This document shows positions 1 to 6,356 of a DNA stretch of 14,067 nt, one piece after another. Position numbers and translations under genes: made by a program. The notes under the pieces were generated by a model. It searched no databases and was not told where the DNA came from. It saw nothing but the letters and a program-made list of their open reading frames with translations. The DNA is from Simkania sp. (lineage in GTDB: Bacteria; Chlamydiota; Chlamydiia; Chlamydiales; Simkaniaceae): the NCBI GenBank assembly GCA_028281425.1, contig JANQJX010000210.1:1-14067 (forward strand), read 5' to 3'. The stretch's first letter is position 1. Each line of letters starts with the position of its first letter.

Positions 1-23
1 CTATTTGTAAATTTATCAAACAT
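1..23 (-). CDS. clpC: Start of clpC (ATP-dependent Clp protease ATPase subunit), partial
   Basis: Only the first seven codons and part of the eighth lie in the window. Read on the minus strand from the ATG at 23-21 they give MFDKFTN followed by AG-, which fits Arg or Ser. From memory, chlamydial ClpC starts MFEKFTNR, so this matches with one conservative change. ClpC is a cytoplasmic AAA+ unfoldase that feeds ClpP. A possible Shine-Dalgarno AAGGA lies on the minus strand at 39-35, 11 bases before the ATG. The neighbouring lplA-like gene supports the call, because I recall clpC next to a lipoate ligase gene in C. trachomatis (CT286/CT285). The identification rests on very few residues plus synteny; sequence to the left of the window would settle it. 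Confidence 0.65.
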
Positions 24-535
24 AACTACCGTTTTCCTTATCTAAATACAAAAATCTAGGGGTTTTAAAGAACCCATCTCTTAAGGGAATCTTTAACCCG
101 CATTTCAAAAAATAATCATCTATCTCTTTTCGAAAGAGGGAGCACGCAAAATACAGACTAGGCATTTCTTATGCTCTAAGCTTTATCTTTTTTTCTCAAT
201 TTTGTTTCAACCTAAGTCACTGACTTTTAAGTAGAGGAATATTAAAAACTCCTTTTAAAAAAGCGGAGACTTTAAAACAGACTTTAATCTACCGGCTCTA
301 CCCTCCATTGTGAGGCTTATCTTCTTTTTTGTAAATTCAACTCTCAGATCTGTTTTTTTAACTCCTCATTTGATACCATTTAAACCTGAGTTTTGGGTTT
401 TTATTGCAAGAGAATCTGAAGGATTTTCCTCTTAAATTTTTGGCTGTTTTTGCAAAGGGAAGAGCCAAAGTGCCTGAGAGTCAGTAAAAAAACCGAAATT
501 CAGGTTTTAAGTCAATTTCAAGTGAGATAAATCCT
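24..535. other. Divergent intergenic region between clpC and the lplA-like gene
   Basis: These 512 bases lie between a minus-strand gene start and a plus-strand gene start, so they should hold promoters for both, but I see no convincing -35/-10 pair and no CIRCE-type heat-shock operator. Near the clpC side a hairpin can form: TTAAAGA (65-71) pairs with TCTTTAA (90-96), and CCC (73-75) with GGG (85-87). A second small fold is CTCTTT/AAAGAG at 124-138. AGACTTTAA occurs twice, at 267-275 and 279-287. The right quarter holds the large fold-back element listed separately. No credible coding sequence was seen on either strand. Confidence 0.6.
379..510 (+). repeat. Large imperfect inverted repeat enclosing three small hairpins
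   Basis: The arms at about 379-403 and 486-510 are complementary over about 24 positions, with two G-U wobbles and two mismatches; the shared core is AAACCTGA against TCAGGTTT. Inside are three small potential hairpins: AGGA/TCCT (420-430), TTTGGCT/AGCCAAA (439-445 with 463-469) and CTGA/TCAG (474-484). The whole therefore resembles a closing stem with a multibranch loop, ending 25 bases before the lplA-like start codon. It could be a structured 5' leader, a small RNA, or the remnant of a short terminal-inverted-repeat element. It does not match any RNA family I recognise (no T-box, SRP RNA or tRNA signature). Confidence 0.5.
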
Positions 536-1252
536 GTGTGGAAATTGCTCGATAGTGGAACAAAAAGAGCTCAAGAAAACATGGCTCTGGATGCAAAGCT
601 CCTAAGAAGGATGCATCCTGATGATTCCCCCCTTCTCCATTTTTATGATTGGGAAAGAGAAAGCATGACGTATGGGTTTTTTATTAAACCAGAAAGATAC
701 CTCTCTTTGGAAAGCGTTGAAAAATTAAAGATAGATCTTGCGGTGCGTCCTACAGGAGGAGGTCTTGTTTTTCATCTTTTTGATCTGGCCTTTTCGGTTT
801 TAGTCCCTTCTAACTTTTCTCAATTTTCAATCAATACTCTTGATAACTACCATTTTATCAATCATCGTGTTAAAAGGGCAGTCAAGAGATTTATTCAGGA
901 GACTAAAGCTCCTTTTTTACTTCCAGACCAGCCTTATCCTTTAGATGAGAATTGTAAATATTTTTGTATGGCCAATCCGACACGCTATGATGTGATGATT
1001 GATGGGAAGAAAGTGGCGGGAGCAGCTCAGAGGAGGGGTAGGCAAGGATATCTCCATCAAGGAAGTATTGCCCTTGCTTTTCCTAAAAAAAAATTTTTAG
1101 ATGAGGTTCTTCTTCCTAATACAAAGGTAAAAGAGGGGATGCTTCTCAATACTTTTTCTCTTTTAAAAAAAGATTACCATTTGAATGATTTACAAGAAAT
1201 ACGCTATCAAATGCGTCATGTCTTAAAAACCGAGCTCATGGAGGAATCTTAA
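536..1252 (+). CDS. lplA: Lipoate-protein ligase / octanoyltransferase family protein (LplA/LipM-like)
   Basis: This 238-residue cytoplasmic protein has the BPL/LPL acyltransferase fold, which attaches lipoate or octanoate to lipoyl domains of 2-oxoacid dehydrogenases and the glycine cleavage H protein. Family marks are ENMALD (14-19), RPTGGG (71-76) followed by VFH, and the acyl-binding loop DGKKVAGAAQRR (156-167) with LHQGS (173-177). K158 or K159 corresponds to the conserved lysine that contacts the acyl group. C144 sits just before the PTRYD stretch, where LipM-type octanoyltransferases keep their active cysteine, so a transfer mechanism is possible. The C-terminal accessory domain of E. 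coli LplA is absent. The start is GTG, chosen because WKLLDSG just before ENMALD is typical of the family and no upstream ATG is in frame. An A9 tract lies inside (1085-1093). The gene runs straight into proS with a 4-base gap. Ligase versus octanoyltransferase cannot be decided here. Confidence 0.85.
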   Translation: MWKLLDSGTKRAQENMALDAKLLRRMHPDDSPLLHFYDWERESMTYGFFIKPERYLSLESVEKLKIDLAVRPTGGGLVFHLFDLAFSVLVPSNFSQFSINTLDNYHFINHRVKRAVKRFIQETKAPFLLPDQPYPLDENCKYFCMANPTRYDVMIDGKKVAGAAQRRGRQGYLHQGSIALAFPKKKFLDEVLLPNTKVKEGMLLNTFSLLKKDYHLNDLQEIRYQMRHVLKTELMEES

Positions 1253-1256
1253 AAGC

Positions 1257-2756
1257 ATGGGGAAAAAACGCAAAACTGGAATAGAGCCAACACGGTTGGA
1301 AAATTTTCCTATGTGGTATCAAGAAGCCATTAAAGTGTCTGATTTAGCAGAGCACTCTCCTGTACGCGGATGTATGGTGATCAAACCTTGGGGGTATACT
1401 CTTTGGGAGAATATGAAAAATATTCTCGATCAAAAATTCAAAGAAACAGGGCATCAAAATGCTTACTTTCCCCTTTTTATTCCTCTAAGTTATCTTCAAA
1501 AAGAGGCTAAACATATTGAGGGTTTTGCCAAGGAATGTGCAATTGTTACACATCATCGCTTGGTAAAAGATCAAGAAGGGAATCTTACTCCTGCAAGCCC
1601 TCTTGAAGAGCCTTTGATTGTACGTCCTACATCTGAAATGATGATTGGAGAGATGTTTTCGAAATGGATTCAGTCTTATCGAGATCTTCCTCTCCTTATC
1701 AATCAATGGGCCAATGTGGTTCGCTGGGAAATGCGTACACGTCTTTTTTTGCGTACAACAGAATTTTTATGGCAGGAAGGGCATACGGCTCATGCTACAA
1801 AAGAAGACGCTTTAGAAGAGACGATGAAAATACTTAAGGTTTATGTCGATTTTGCACAAAACATTTTAGCAATTCCGGTCATTCAAGGAGAAAAAACCGA
1901 AACAGAGCGTTTTCCTGGGGCGGTGAATACCTATACCTTTGAAATGATGATGCAAGATGGAAAAGCGCTTCAAGGAGGAACTTCCCATTTTCTTGGACAA
2001 AACTTTTCAAAAGCGATGAACATTGCTTTTCGCGATCAAGAAGGGAATCACTCTTTTGCTTGGACGACATCTTGGGGTGTGACAACTCGCCTCATTGGAG
2101 GAGTTGTGATGACCCATGGAGATGATGATGGCATTATTCTTCCTCCTCGAATTGCTTCAGCTCATGTGGTGATCATTCCTTTTATCCATTCTATAGAAAG
2201 TAAAAAAAATATCTTGAGTTACTGTTATCGATTAAAAGAAAAGCTCAAGATCCTTTCTTATCATGGAAAAAAAGTAGAAGTGATCATCGATGAAAGGGAG
2301 CTTCGAGGAGGGGAAAAAATTTGGTTTTGGATTAAGAAAGGGATACCGATACGCATTGAAGTGGGTCAAAGAGAGCTAAAAGAAAAAACTTTAAGCGTGG
2401 GAAAAAGAACACGCAAAGTCAAAGAAATCGAGTGGCAACAAGAAGAAGAATTTTGCCAAACTCTTTGTCATCAACTCGATGAAGTGCAAAACCATCTTTT
2501 TGAAAAAGCCCAAGCGTTTCAAAATGAACATCTTGTTGAAATCAATTCTCTAAGTGACTTTGATGATTTTTTTAAAACGAAAAAAGGGTTTGCAAGTGTC
2601 CATTGGTGTGGAGATCCTTCGATTGAAAAACAGATGAGTGAAAAGTTAAATGTCTCAATTCGCTGCATTCCTTTAGATGGAGATCAAAAAGAAGGAAGCT
2701 GTCTTTTTACGGGGAAAAAAAGTCCAAGAAGGGTGATTTTTGCAAAATCTTATTAA
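1257..2756 (+). CDS. proS: Prolyl-tRNA synthetase, eukaryote/archaeal-type (ProS type 3)
   Basis: This class II synthetase charges tRNA-Pro with proline in the cytoplasm. At 499 residues it has the length of the eukaryote/archaeal-type enzyme, not the roughly 570-residue bacterial type with an editing insertion. The catalytic core shows RPTSE (123-127), motif 2 as RWE (156-158) with an RTTEF...QEGHTAH block (166-179), and motif 3 as HGDDDGIILPPR in the 285-300 region. The anticodon-binding domain follows at about 300-400. The C-terminal domain has HWCGDPSIE, RCIP and a final tyrosine, as in type 3 enzymes. The start is an ATG with a GGAGGA ribosome site (1240-1245) inside the end of the preceding gene, so the two are probably co-transcribed. 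A hairpin and T-run follow the stop. The chlamydial ProS I remember (C. trachomatis) is the long bacterial type, which makes this subtype notable. Confidence 0.95.
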   Translation: MGKKRKTGIEPTRLENFPMWYQEAIKVSDLAEHSPVRGCMVIKPWGYTLWENMKNILDQKFKETGHQNAYFPLFIPLSYLQKEAKHIEGFAKECAIVTHHRLVKDQEGNLTPASPLEEPLIVRPTSEMMIGEMFSKWIQSYRDLPLLINQWANVVRWEMRTRLFLRTTEFLWQEGHTAHATKEDALEETMKILKVYVDFAQNILAIPVIQGEKTETERFPGAVNTYTFEMMMQDGKALQGGTSHFLGQNFSKAMNIAFRDQEGNHSFAWTTSWGVTTRLIGGVVMTHGDDDGIILPPRIASAHVVIIPFIHSIESKKNILSYCYRLKEKLKILSYHGKKVEVIIDERELRGGEKIWFWIKKGIPIRIEVGQRELKEKTLSVGKRTRKVKEIEWQQEEEFCQTLCHQLDEVQNHLFEKAQAFQNEHLVEINSLSDFDDFFKTKKGFASVHWCGDPSIEKQMSEKLNVSIRCIPLDGDQKEGSCLFTGKKSPRRVIFAKSY

Positions 2757-2805
2757 GAGAGTGTCTTAAACTGAGATTTTTTGAAAGGAATTCTTAATTT
2801 TTTCG

Positions 2806-2873
2806 AAAACTTGATTGGGTTTAAGTTGACATCATCCATTTAGATGAGGCGATTTAACCCCAATCAAGTTTTT
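2806..2873 (+). terminator. Intrinsic terminator-like hairpin after proS
   Basis: AAAACTTGATTGGG (2806-2819) pairs perfectly with CCCAATCAAGTTTT (2859-2872). The stem then continues through one mismatch into TTAA pairs. A second hairpin, TCATC/GATGA (2832-2836 with 2843-2847), sits in the loop. A T5 run (2869-2873) forms the end of the descending arm. The position about 50 bases after the proS stop fits a terminator for the lplA-proS unit. The long stem and inner hairpin are unusual for a simple terminator, and the T run is partly used in the stem. Confidence 0.6.
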
Positions 2874-2935
2874 GATAAAAGAAGAGTTCAAGGTGAAAAA
2901 TTCCAGTTCAAGGGACTTCCATTTAAGGGTGTTTG

Positions 2936-3439
2936 ATGAGAATTTTGATTCAACGTGTTAAAAGAGCTCATGTGACAGTCAAAGGTAAAGTCATTGGACG
3001 TATTGGGAAAGGACTTGTGTTGTTTCTGGGATTAAAACATGGAGACTCTTGTCATTCTATTTCTTATTTCACAAAAAAAATTCCCAGCTTACGTCTCTTT
3101 TCAGATCAAGAAGAAAAAATGAATCTTTCTCTTAAAGAAACTGAAGGCTCAGTCCTTATGATTTCTCAGTTCACTCTTTATGGAAGTGTGCAAAAAGGAA
3201 GGCGTCCCTCTTTTCAAAAGGCTTTTGCTTCTTTTGAAGCAAAGCCTCTTTATGATCGGTTTGTTGATGAGTTTAGAAAAGAACTTGGAGAAGAAAAGGT
3301 TGAAACGGGCTGTTTTGGCGCTCTTATGGAAGTGGAGCTCATCAAGCGATGGGCCTGTCACCTTTTTACTAGAATCGTCCTCCTGAATGCGACTCTTACA
3401 TTTCACAAAGTTTTTTCCTATTTTTTCTGTTCCTCTTAA
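2936..3439 (+). CDS. dtd: D-aminoacyl-tRNA deacylase with a frameshift in its C-terminal part
   Basis: Dtd hydrolyses D-aminoacyl-tRNAs and recycles mischarged tRNA. The N-terminus MRILIQRVKRAHVTV and the active-site motif SQFTL (77-81) identify the family. The ATG at 2936 is preferred over the TTG just before it: it has a good AAGGG ribosome site (2925-2929) and gives the canonical start. The reading frame continues 33 residues beyond MEVEL into unrelated sequence and reaches 167 residues. The conserved Gly-Pro motif is instead encoded in the +1 frame as SSDGPVTF (3342-3365), ending at a TGA at 3384-3386. Removing one base near 3341 restores a normal 149-residue protein. The gene is therefore frameshifted, through sequencing error, recent inactivation or recoding. 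As read, the product lacks one of the two signature motifs. Confidence 0.85.
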   Translation: MRILIQRVKRAHVTVKGKVIGRIGKGLVLFLGLKHGDSCHSISYFTKKIPSLRLFSDQEEKMNLSLKETEGSVLMISQFTLYGSVQKGRRPSFQKAFASFEAKPLYDRFVDEFRKELGEEKVETGCFGALMEVELIKRWACHLFTRIVLLNATLTFHKVFSYFFCSS

Positions 3440-3518
3440 TAAAAATAGACTTTATAGGTAAAATTGATTATATGTGGTATTCAATCTTTTATTTGCGCAC
3501 TTCTTTATTGCACATGAG

Positions 3519-3546
3519 TTTCGCATTTTAAAAAAATATGTATAAT
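3519..3546 (+). promoter_or_regulatory. Probable promoter of the heptose/glycan operon
   Basis: A perfect TATAAT -10 box lies at 3541-3546, directly preceded by TATG. The best -35 at suitable distance is the poor TTTCGC (3519-3524, 16-base spacer). Transcription would begin near 3553 and leave a leader of about 65 bases. This is the largest gap upstream of the transaldolase gene, and no comparable site is seen further down the packed operon. The -10 is clear; the -35 is weak. Confidence 0.45.
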
Positions 3547-3619
3547 GTTTGGGGGTAGTAAAATTGGGTTTGCTTAAGAAGGGAAATGTCTCGTTATAAG
3601 TGAAATAGGAAAAGAAAAT

Positions 3620-4321
3620 ATGTATAGAATAAAACTTTTTTTAGATAGTGCAGATAAAGAGCAAATGGTACATGCGTATAGAAATAAAAAAGTCAGCGGA
3701 TTTACAACAAATCCAACTCTTATGAGACGTTCTCGGGTTCAAGATTATAGAACCTTTCTCCAAGACATGGTGGGCTTAATTCCCGATATGCCCATTTCTT
3801 TTGAAGTTTTTTCAGATGAACTTTCTGAAATGGAAGATGAAGCACGAAATATCGCTTCTTACGGAGAAAATATTTATGTAAAAATTCCCATCACTAATAC
3901 CCAGGGAAAGTCAACAGCTCCTATTTTAAACCGTTTATCGAAAGGTGGAATTTCTCTTAATATCACAGCAATTTTTACTTTAAAACAAATCAAAGAAGTG
4001 ATTCCTGTTTTAGATTCCTCATCTCATATCATTTTTTCAATCTTTGCAGGACGTATTGCCAATACAGGAATTGATCCTATGCCAATCATGAAAGAAGCAA
4101 CGCAATTGATTGTTGAATATTCCAATTTTGAGATTTTATGGGCAAGTCCAAGAGAAGCTCTCAACCTTCGACAAGCAGAAGAATGTGGTTGTGATATTAT
4201 CACTATGACCCCCAGTTTGATTGAGGCAACAAAAAATTTTGGAAAGAATTTAACAGAGTATTCTTTAGAAACGGTTAAAATGTTTTATGAAGATGCTCAA
4301 GCGGCAAACTATGTCTTTTGA
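3620..4321 (+). CDS. Small transaldolase / fructose-6-phosphate aldolase family protein
   Basis: The 233-residue protein belongs to the class I aldolases of the small TalC/MipB type, which form a Schiff base and transfer or cleave a dihydroxyacetone unit in the cytoplasm. Supporting residues are LFLDSAD (6-12, catalytic Asp 9), GFTTNPTL (27-34) and the strand YVKIPIT (86-92) with Lys88 as the predicted Schiff-base lysine. FAGRIANTGID follows in the second half. The TalB type is about 320 residues, so this is a separate short paralogue. AGGA at 3607-3610 is the ribosome site. It opens an operon whose GmhA-like member uses sedoheptulose 7-phosphate, a transaldolase substrate/product, so I infer that it supplies or balances that precursor. 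Sequence alone does not separate transaldolase from fructose-6-phosphate aldolase activity. Confidence 0.85.
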   Translation: MYRIKLFLDSADKEQMVHAYRNKKVSGFTTNPTLMRRSRVQDYRTFLQDMVGLIPDMPISFEVFSDELSEMEDEARNIASYGENIYVKIPITNTQGKSTAPILNRLSKGGISLNITAIFTLKQIKEVIPVLDSSSHIIFSIFAGRIANTGIDPMPIMKEATQLIVEYSNFEILWASPREALNLRQAEECGCDIITMTPSLIEATKNFGKNLTEYSLETVKMFYEDAQAANYVF

Positions 4322-4363
4322 CCATTCTTTTGGGCCTTCTTCTGTAATATTAGGAAGCCTCTT

Positions 4364-4405
4364 ATGATCAATGCTAATAAAGCCCGGATAAAGCCATGCC
4401 ATTAA
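4364..4405 (+). promoter_or_regulatory. Possible 13-codon leader ORF coupled to the glycosyltransferase start
   Basis: An ATG at 4364 has a well-spaced AGGAAG ribosome site (4352-4357, 6-base spacer) and opens a reading frame for MINANKARIKPCH, ending at the TAA at 4403-4405. The start codon of the glycosyltransferase (4396) lies inside this frame and has no good ribosome site of its own (CGGATAAAGCC upstream). Terminating ribosomes could restart there, which would be translational coupling. The arrangement may also be chance. Confidence 0.3.
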
Positions 4406-5376
4406 TCTCGATTGTAGTCCCTGTATATAAAGAAGAAAATAACATTCGACCTTTTTTAAAAAGATTGATTCCTGTTGTTGAGAATATCGGTTCTTATGAA
4501 GTTCTCTTTTGCTTAGATCCTTCTCCTGATCAGACCGAAAATATCCTCAAAAAAGAAATTGAGAAAAATTCAAACATTTCTATGTTCAAATTTAGCCGTC
4601 GCTTTGGACAGCCTGCAGCTAATATGGCAGGGATTTTAAATTGTCGCGGGCAATATTGCGTCGTGATTGATGTAGATCTCCAAGATCCTCCAGAACTCAT
4701 TCAAAAAATGTATGAAAAAATGCAAGAAGGGTTTGAAGTTGTCTGTGCTCAAAGAAAAAAGAGAAAAGGCGAAACCTTCTTAAAAAAAACCATTTCTTAT
4801 TTTGGGTACAAGCTCATTAATAAGATTGCCAATATAGAGATTCCCGTAAATACAGGGGATTTTCGGATGATTTCAAGACGCGTGATTGAAGAGTTGCGTA
4901 AAATTCCCGAAAGCCATTGTTTTTTACGTGGACTTGTCTCTTTTGTTGGATTCAAACAAGCAATGGTTCAATATGAAAGAGATGCCCGTTTTGTAGGAAA
5001 AGGGAAATACAACCGATTTACCGGATCATTTAAAATTGGGTTTAATGGTGTTTTTGGATTTTCTTCTTACTTTTTAACCTTTCTGCTATTTTCTGGGATT
5101 TTCTTAGCATTCATTGCTTTTATAGGCATTTGCTATATTTTTATCAGCAAATTTATTTTTCATTATAATTACCCTCATGGCCTTCCTTCTATTCTTGTAA
5201 TGATTCTTTTTATGGGGGGGATTCAACTGATATCAATTGGAATTTTAGGAGAATATATCGGAAGAATTTATGATGAGGTAAAACAACGTCCCAGATATAT
5301 TATCGATCGGGTTATAAAGCAATCCTCAAAAAAAAGTGAGGCAATTTTGAGTCAAGTAGGAGAAAGAGAAAGATGA
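4396..5376 (+). CDS. GtrB/DPM1-like membrane glycosyltransferase (GT2 family)
   Basis: This 326-residue protein is a GT2 enzyme of the polyisoprenyl-phosphate glycosyltransferase group (GtrB, ArnC, DPM1 relatives), which move a sugar from a nucleotide onto undecaprenyl phosphate at the inner membrane face. Visible are ISIVVPVYKEE (4-14), the metal-binding DVD (92-94) followed by LQDPPE (95-100), NTGDFRM in the middle, and two hydrophobic segments at about 224-256 and 265-290, ahead of a basic tail. Architecture and length fit GtrB. The most likely partner is the GtrA-domain protein encoded at 12366-13472. The sugar donor is unknown; a modified nucleotide sugar made by this operon is the natural guess. 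A G7 tract (5214-5220) lies in the last membrane segment. The stop overlaps the next start as ATGA. Confidence 0.88.
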   Translation: MPLISIVVPVYKEENNIRPFLKRLIPVVENIGSYEVLFCLDPSPDQTENILKKEIEKNSNISMFKFSRRFGQPAANMAGILNCRGQYCVVIDVDLQDPPELIQKMYEKMQEGFEVVCAQRKKRKGETFLKKTISYFGYKLINKIANIEIPVNTGDFRMISRRVIEELRKIPESHCFLRGLVSFVGFKQAMVQYERDARFVGKGKYNRFTGSFKIGFNGVFGFSSYFLTFLLFSGIFLAFIAFIGICYIFISKFIFHYNYPHGLPSILVMILFMGGIQLISIGILGEYIGRIYDEVKQRPRYIIDRVIKQSSKKSEAILSQVGERER

Positions 5377-6356
5377 AGCGATGCTTTGTCACAGGTGGCG
5401 CCGGCTTTATTGGATCTCATTTGACAGATCGTCTCCTTGCATGTGGATACAAAGTTAGGGTCTTTGATAATTTTTCAACCGGTTTTATCGAATTTTTAGA
5501 AGATGCTCAAAAAAACCCTCTTTTTTCTCTTGTCGAAGGAGATCTTCTTGATAAAGAAGTTCTTTTTCATGCGATGAAAGGATATGATTTTATTTTTCAT
5601 ATCGCCGCAAACGCTGATGTTCGCTTTGGATTACAACACCCTGAAAAAGATCTCAATCAAAATATAGTCGCTACATTCAACATCTTAGAAGGAATGCGAT
5701 TGAATGGGATCGATCAAATTGCTTTTTCCTCAACGGGTTCTGTGTATGGAGAACCAAAGGTTTTTCCCACACCTGAAGAAGTCTCTTTTCCTATTCAAAC
5801 TTCACTTTACGGAGCTTCAAAAGTCGCAGGGGAATCTCTTATTTCTGCTTATTGTGAAGGTTTTGGCTTCCGGGGGTGGATTTTCCGTTTTGTTTCGGTT
5901 TTAGGAGAGAGATATTCTCACGGTCATGTGTATGATTTTTACCAACAATTATGTGCTAATCCTAACGATTTAAAAGTTTTTGGGAATGGGAAGCAACGGA
6001 AATCTTACATGTATGTCCAAGATTGCATTGATGCAATGCTTCTTGCTATCAACAAAAAAAAAGAGAAACTTAACATCTTTAACTTGGGTTTTCCGGGGTA
6101 TATTGACGTTGATTTTTCTATCCGTTGTATCACACAGCAATTAGGACTCAATCCTACTTTGCATTATACTGGTGGAAAGCAGGGATGGGTAGGGGATAAT
6201 CCCTTTATTTTCTTAGATGTTAGTCAAATAGAAAAATTAGGGTGGAAACCCAAAGTAACCATTGAAGAAGGAGTGAAAAAAACATTAGACTGGCTGCAAA
6301 AAAATCTATGGATTTACGAAAAAAGAAAATCATTATTTACGGCCTCTGGCATTTAG
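5373..6356 (+). CDS. NAD-dependent epimerase/dehydratase (extended SDR)
   Basis: This 327-residue nucleotide-sugar enzyme has the Rossmann motif GGAGFIG (8-14), an acidic D32 typical of NAD preference, HIAANADV (76-83), catalytic SST (119-121) and YGASK (146-150, Tyr146 and Lys150). These are marks of the GalE-like epimerase/dehydratase/decarboxylase family acting on UDP-, GDP- or dTDP-sugars. The late FLDVSQIEKLGWKPK segment is the usual C-terminal helix region. The start overlaps the glycosyltransferase stop by ATGA. The last 16 codons overlap the next gene, giving a slightly long C-terminus. Substrate cannot be told from sequence; with the neighbours it might invert a position on a heptose or a uronic acid. 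An A9 run lies at 6054-6062. Confidence 0.88.
   Translation: MKRCFVTGGAGFIGSHLTDRLLACGYKVRVFDNFSTGFIEFLEDAQKNPLFSLVEGDLLDKEVLFHAMKGYDFIFHIAANADVRFGLQHPEKDLNQNIVATFNILEGMRLNGIDQIAFSSTGSVYGEPKVFPTPEEVSFPIQTSLYGASKVAGESLISAYCEGFGFRGWIFRFVSVLGERYSHGHVYDFYQQLCANPNDLKVFGNGKQRKSYMYVQDCIDAMLLAINKKKEKLNIFNLGFPGYIDVDFSIRCITQQLGLNPTLHYTGGKQGWVGDNPFIFLDVSQIEKLGWKPKVTIEEGVKKTLDWLQKNLWIYEKRKSLFTASGI

Noticed and set aside
204..214. GTTTCAA-starting repeats as a CRISPR remnant
   Set aside because: Copies are far apart, only 11 bases long, with no regular spacers and no cas genes.
24..535. CIRCE or other heat-shock operator expected near clpC
   Set aside because: No TTAGCACTC-N9-GAGTGCTAA-like dyad is present on either strand.
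1085..1093. A9 runs at 1085-1093 and 6054-6062 as phase-variation tracts
   Set aside because: They encode Lys-rich stretches and are common in AT-rich coding DNA; nothing suggests switching.
1485..1706. Antisense ORF inside proS, and similar antisense or out-of-frame ORFs inside other genes
   Set aside because: All lie wholly within well-supported genes and show no domain or composition of real proteins.
3586..3603. Five-codon ORF (MSRYK) in the operon leader with an AAGAAGGG before it
   Set aside because: The ribosome-site-like sequence is too close to the ATG and the peptide shows no attenuator-like content.
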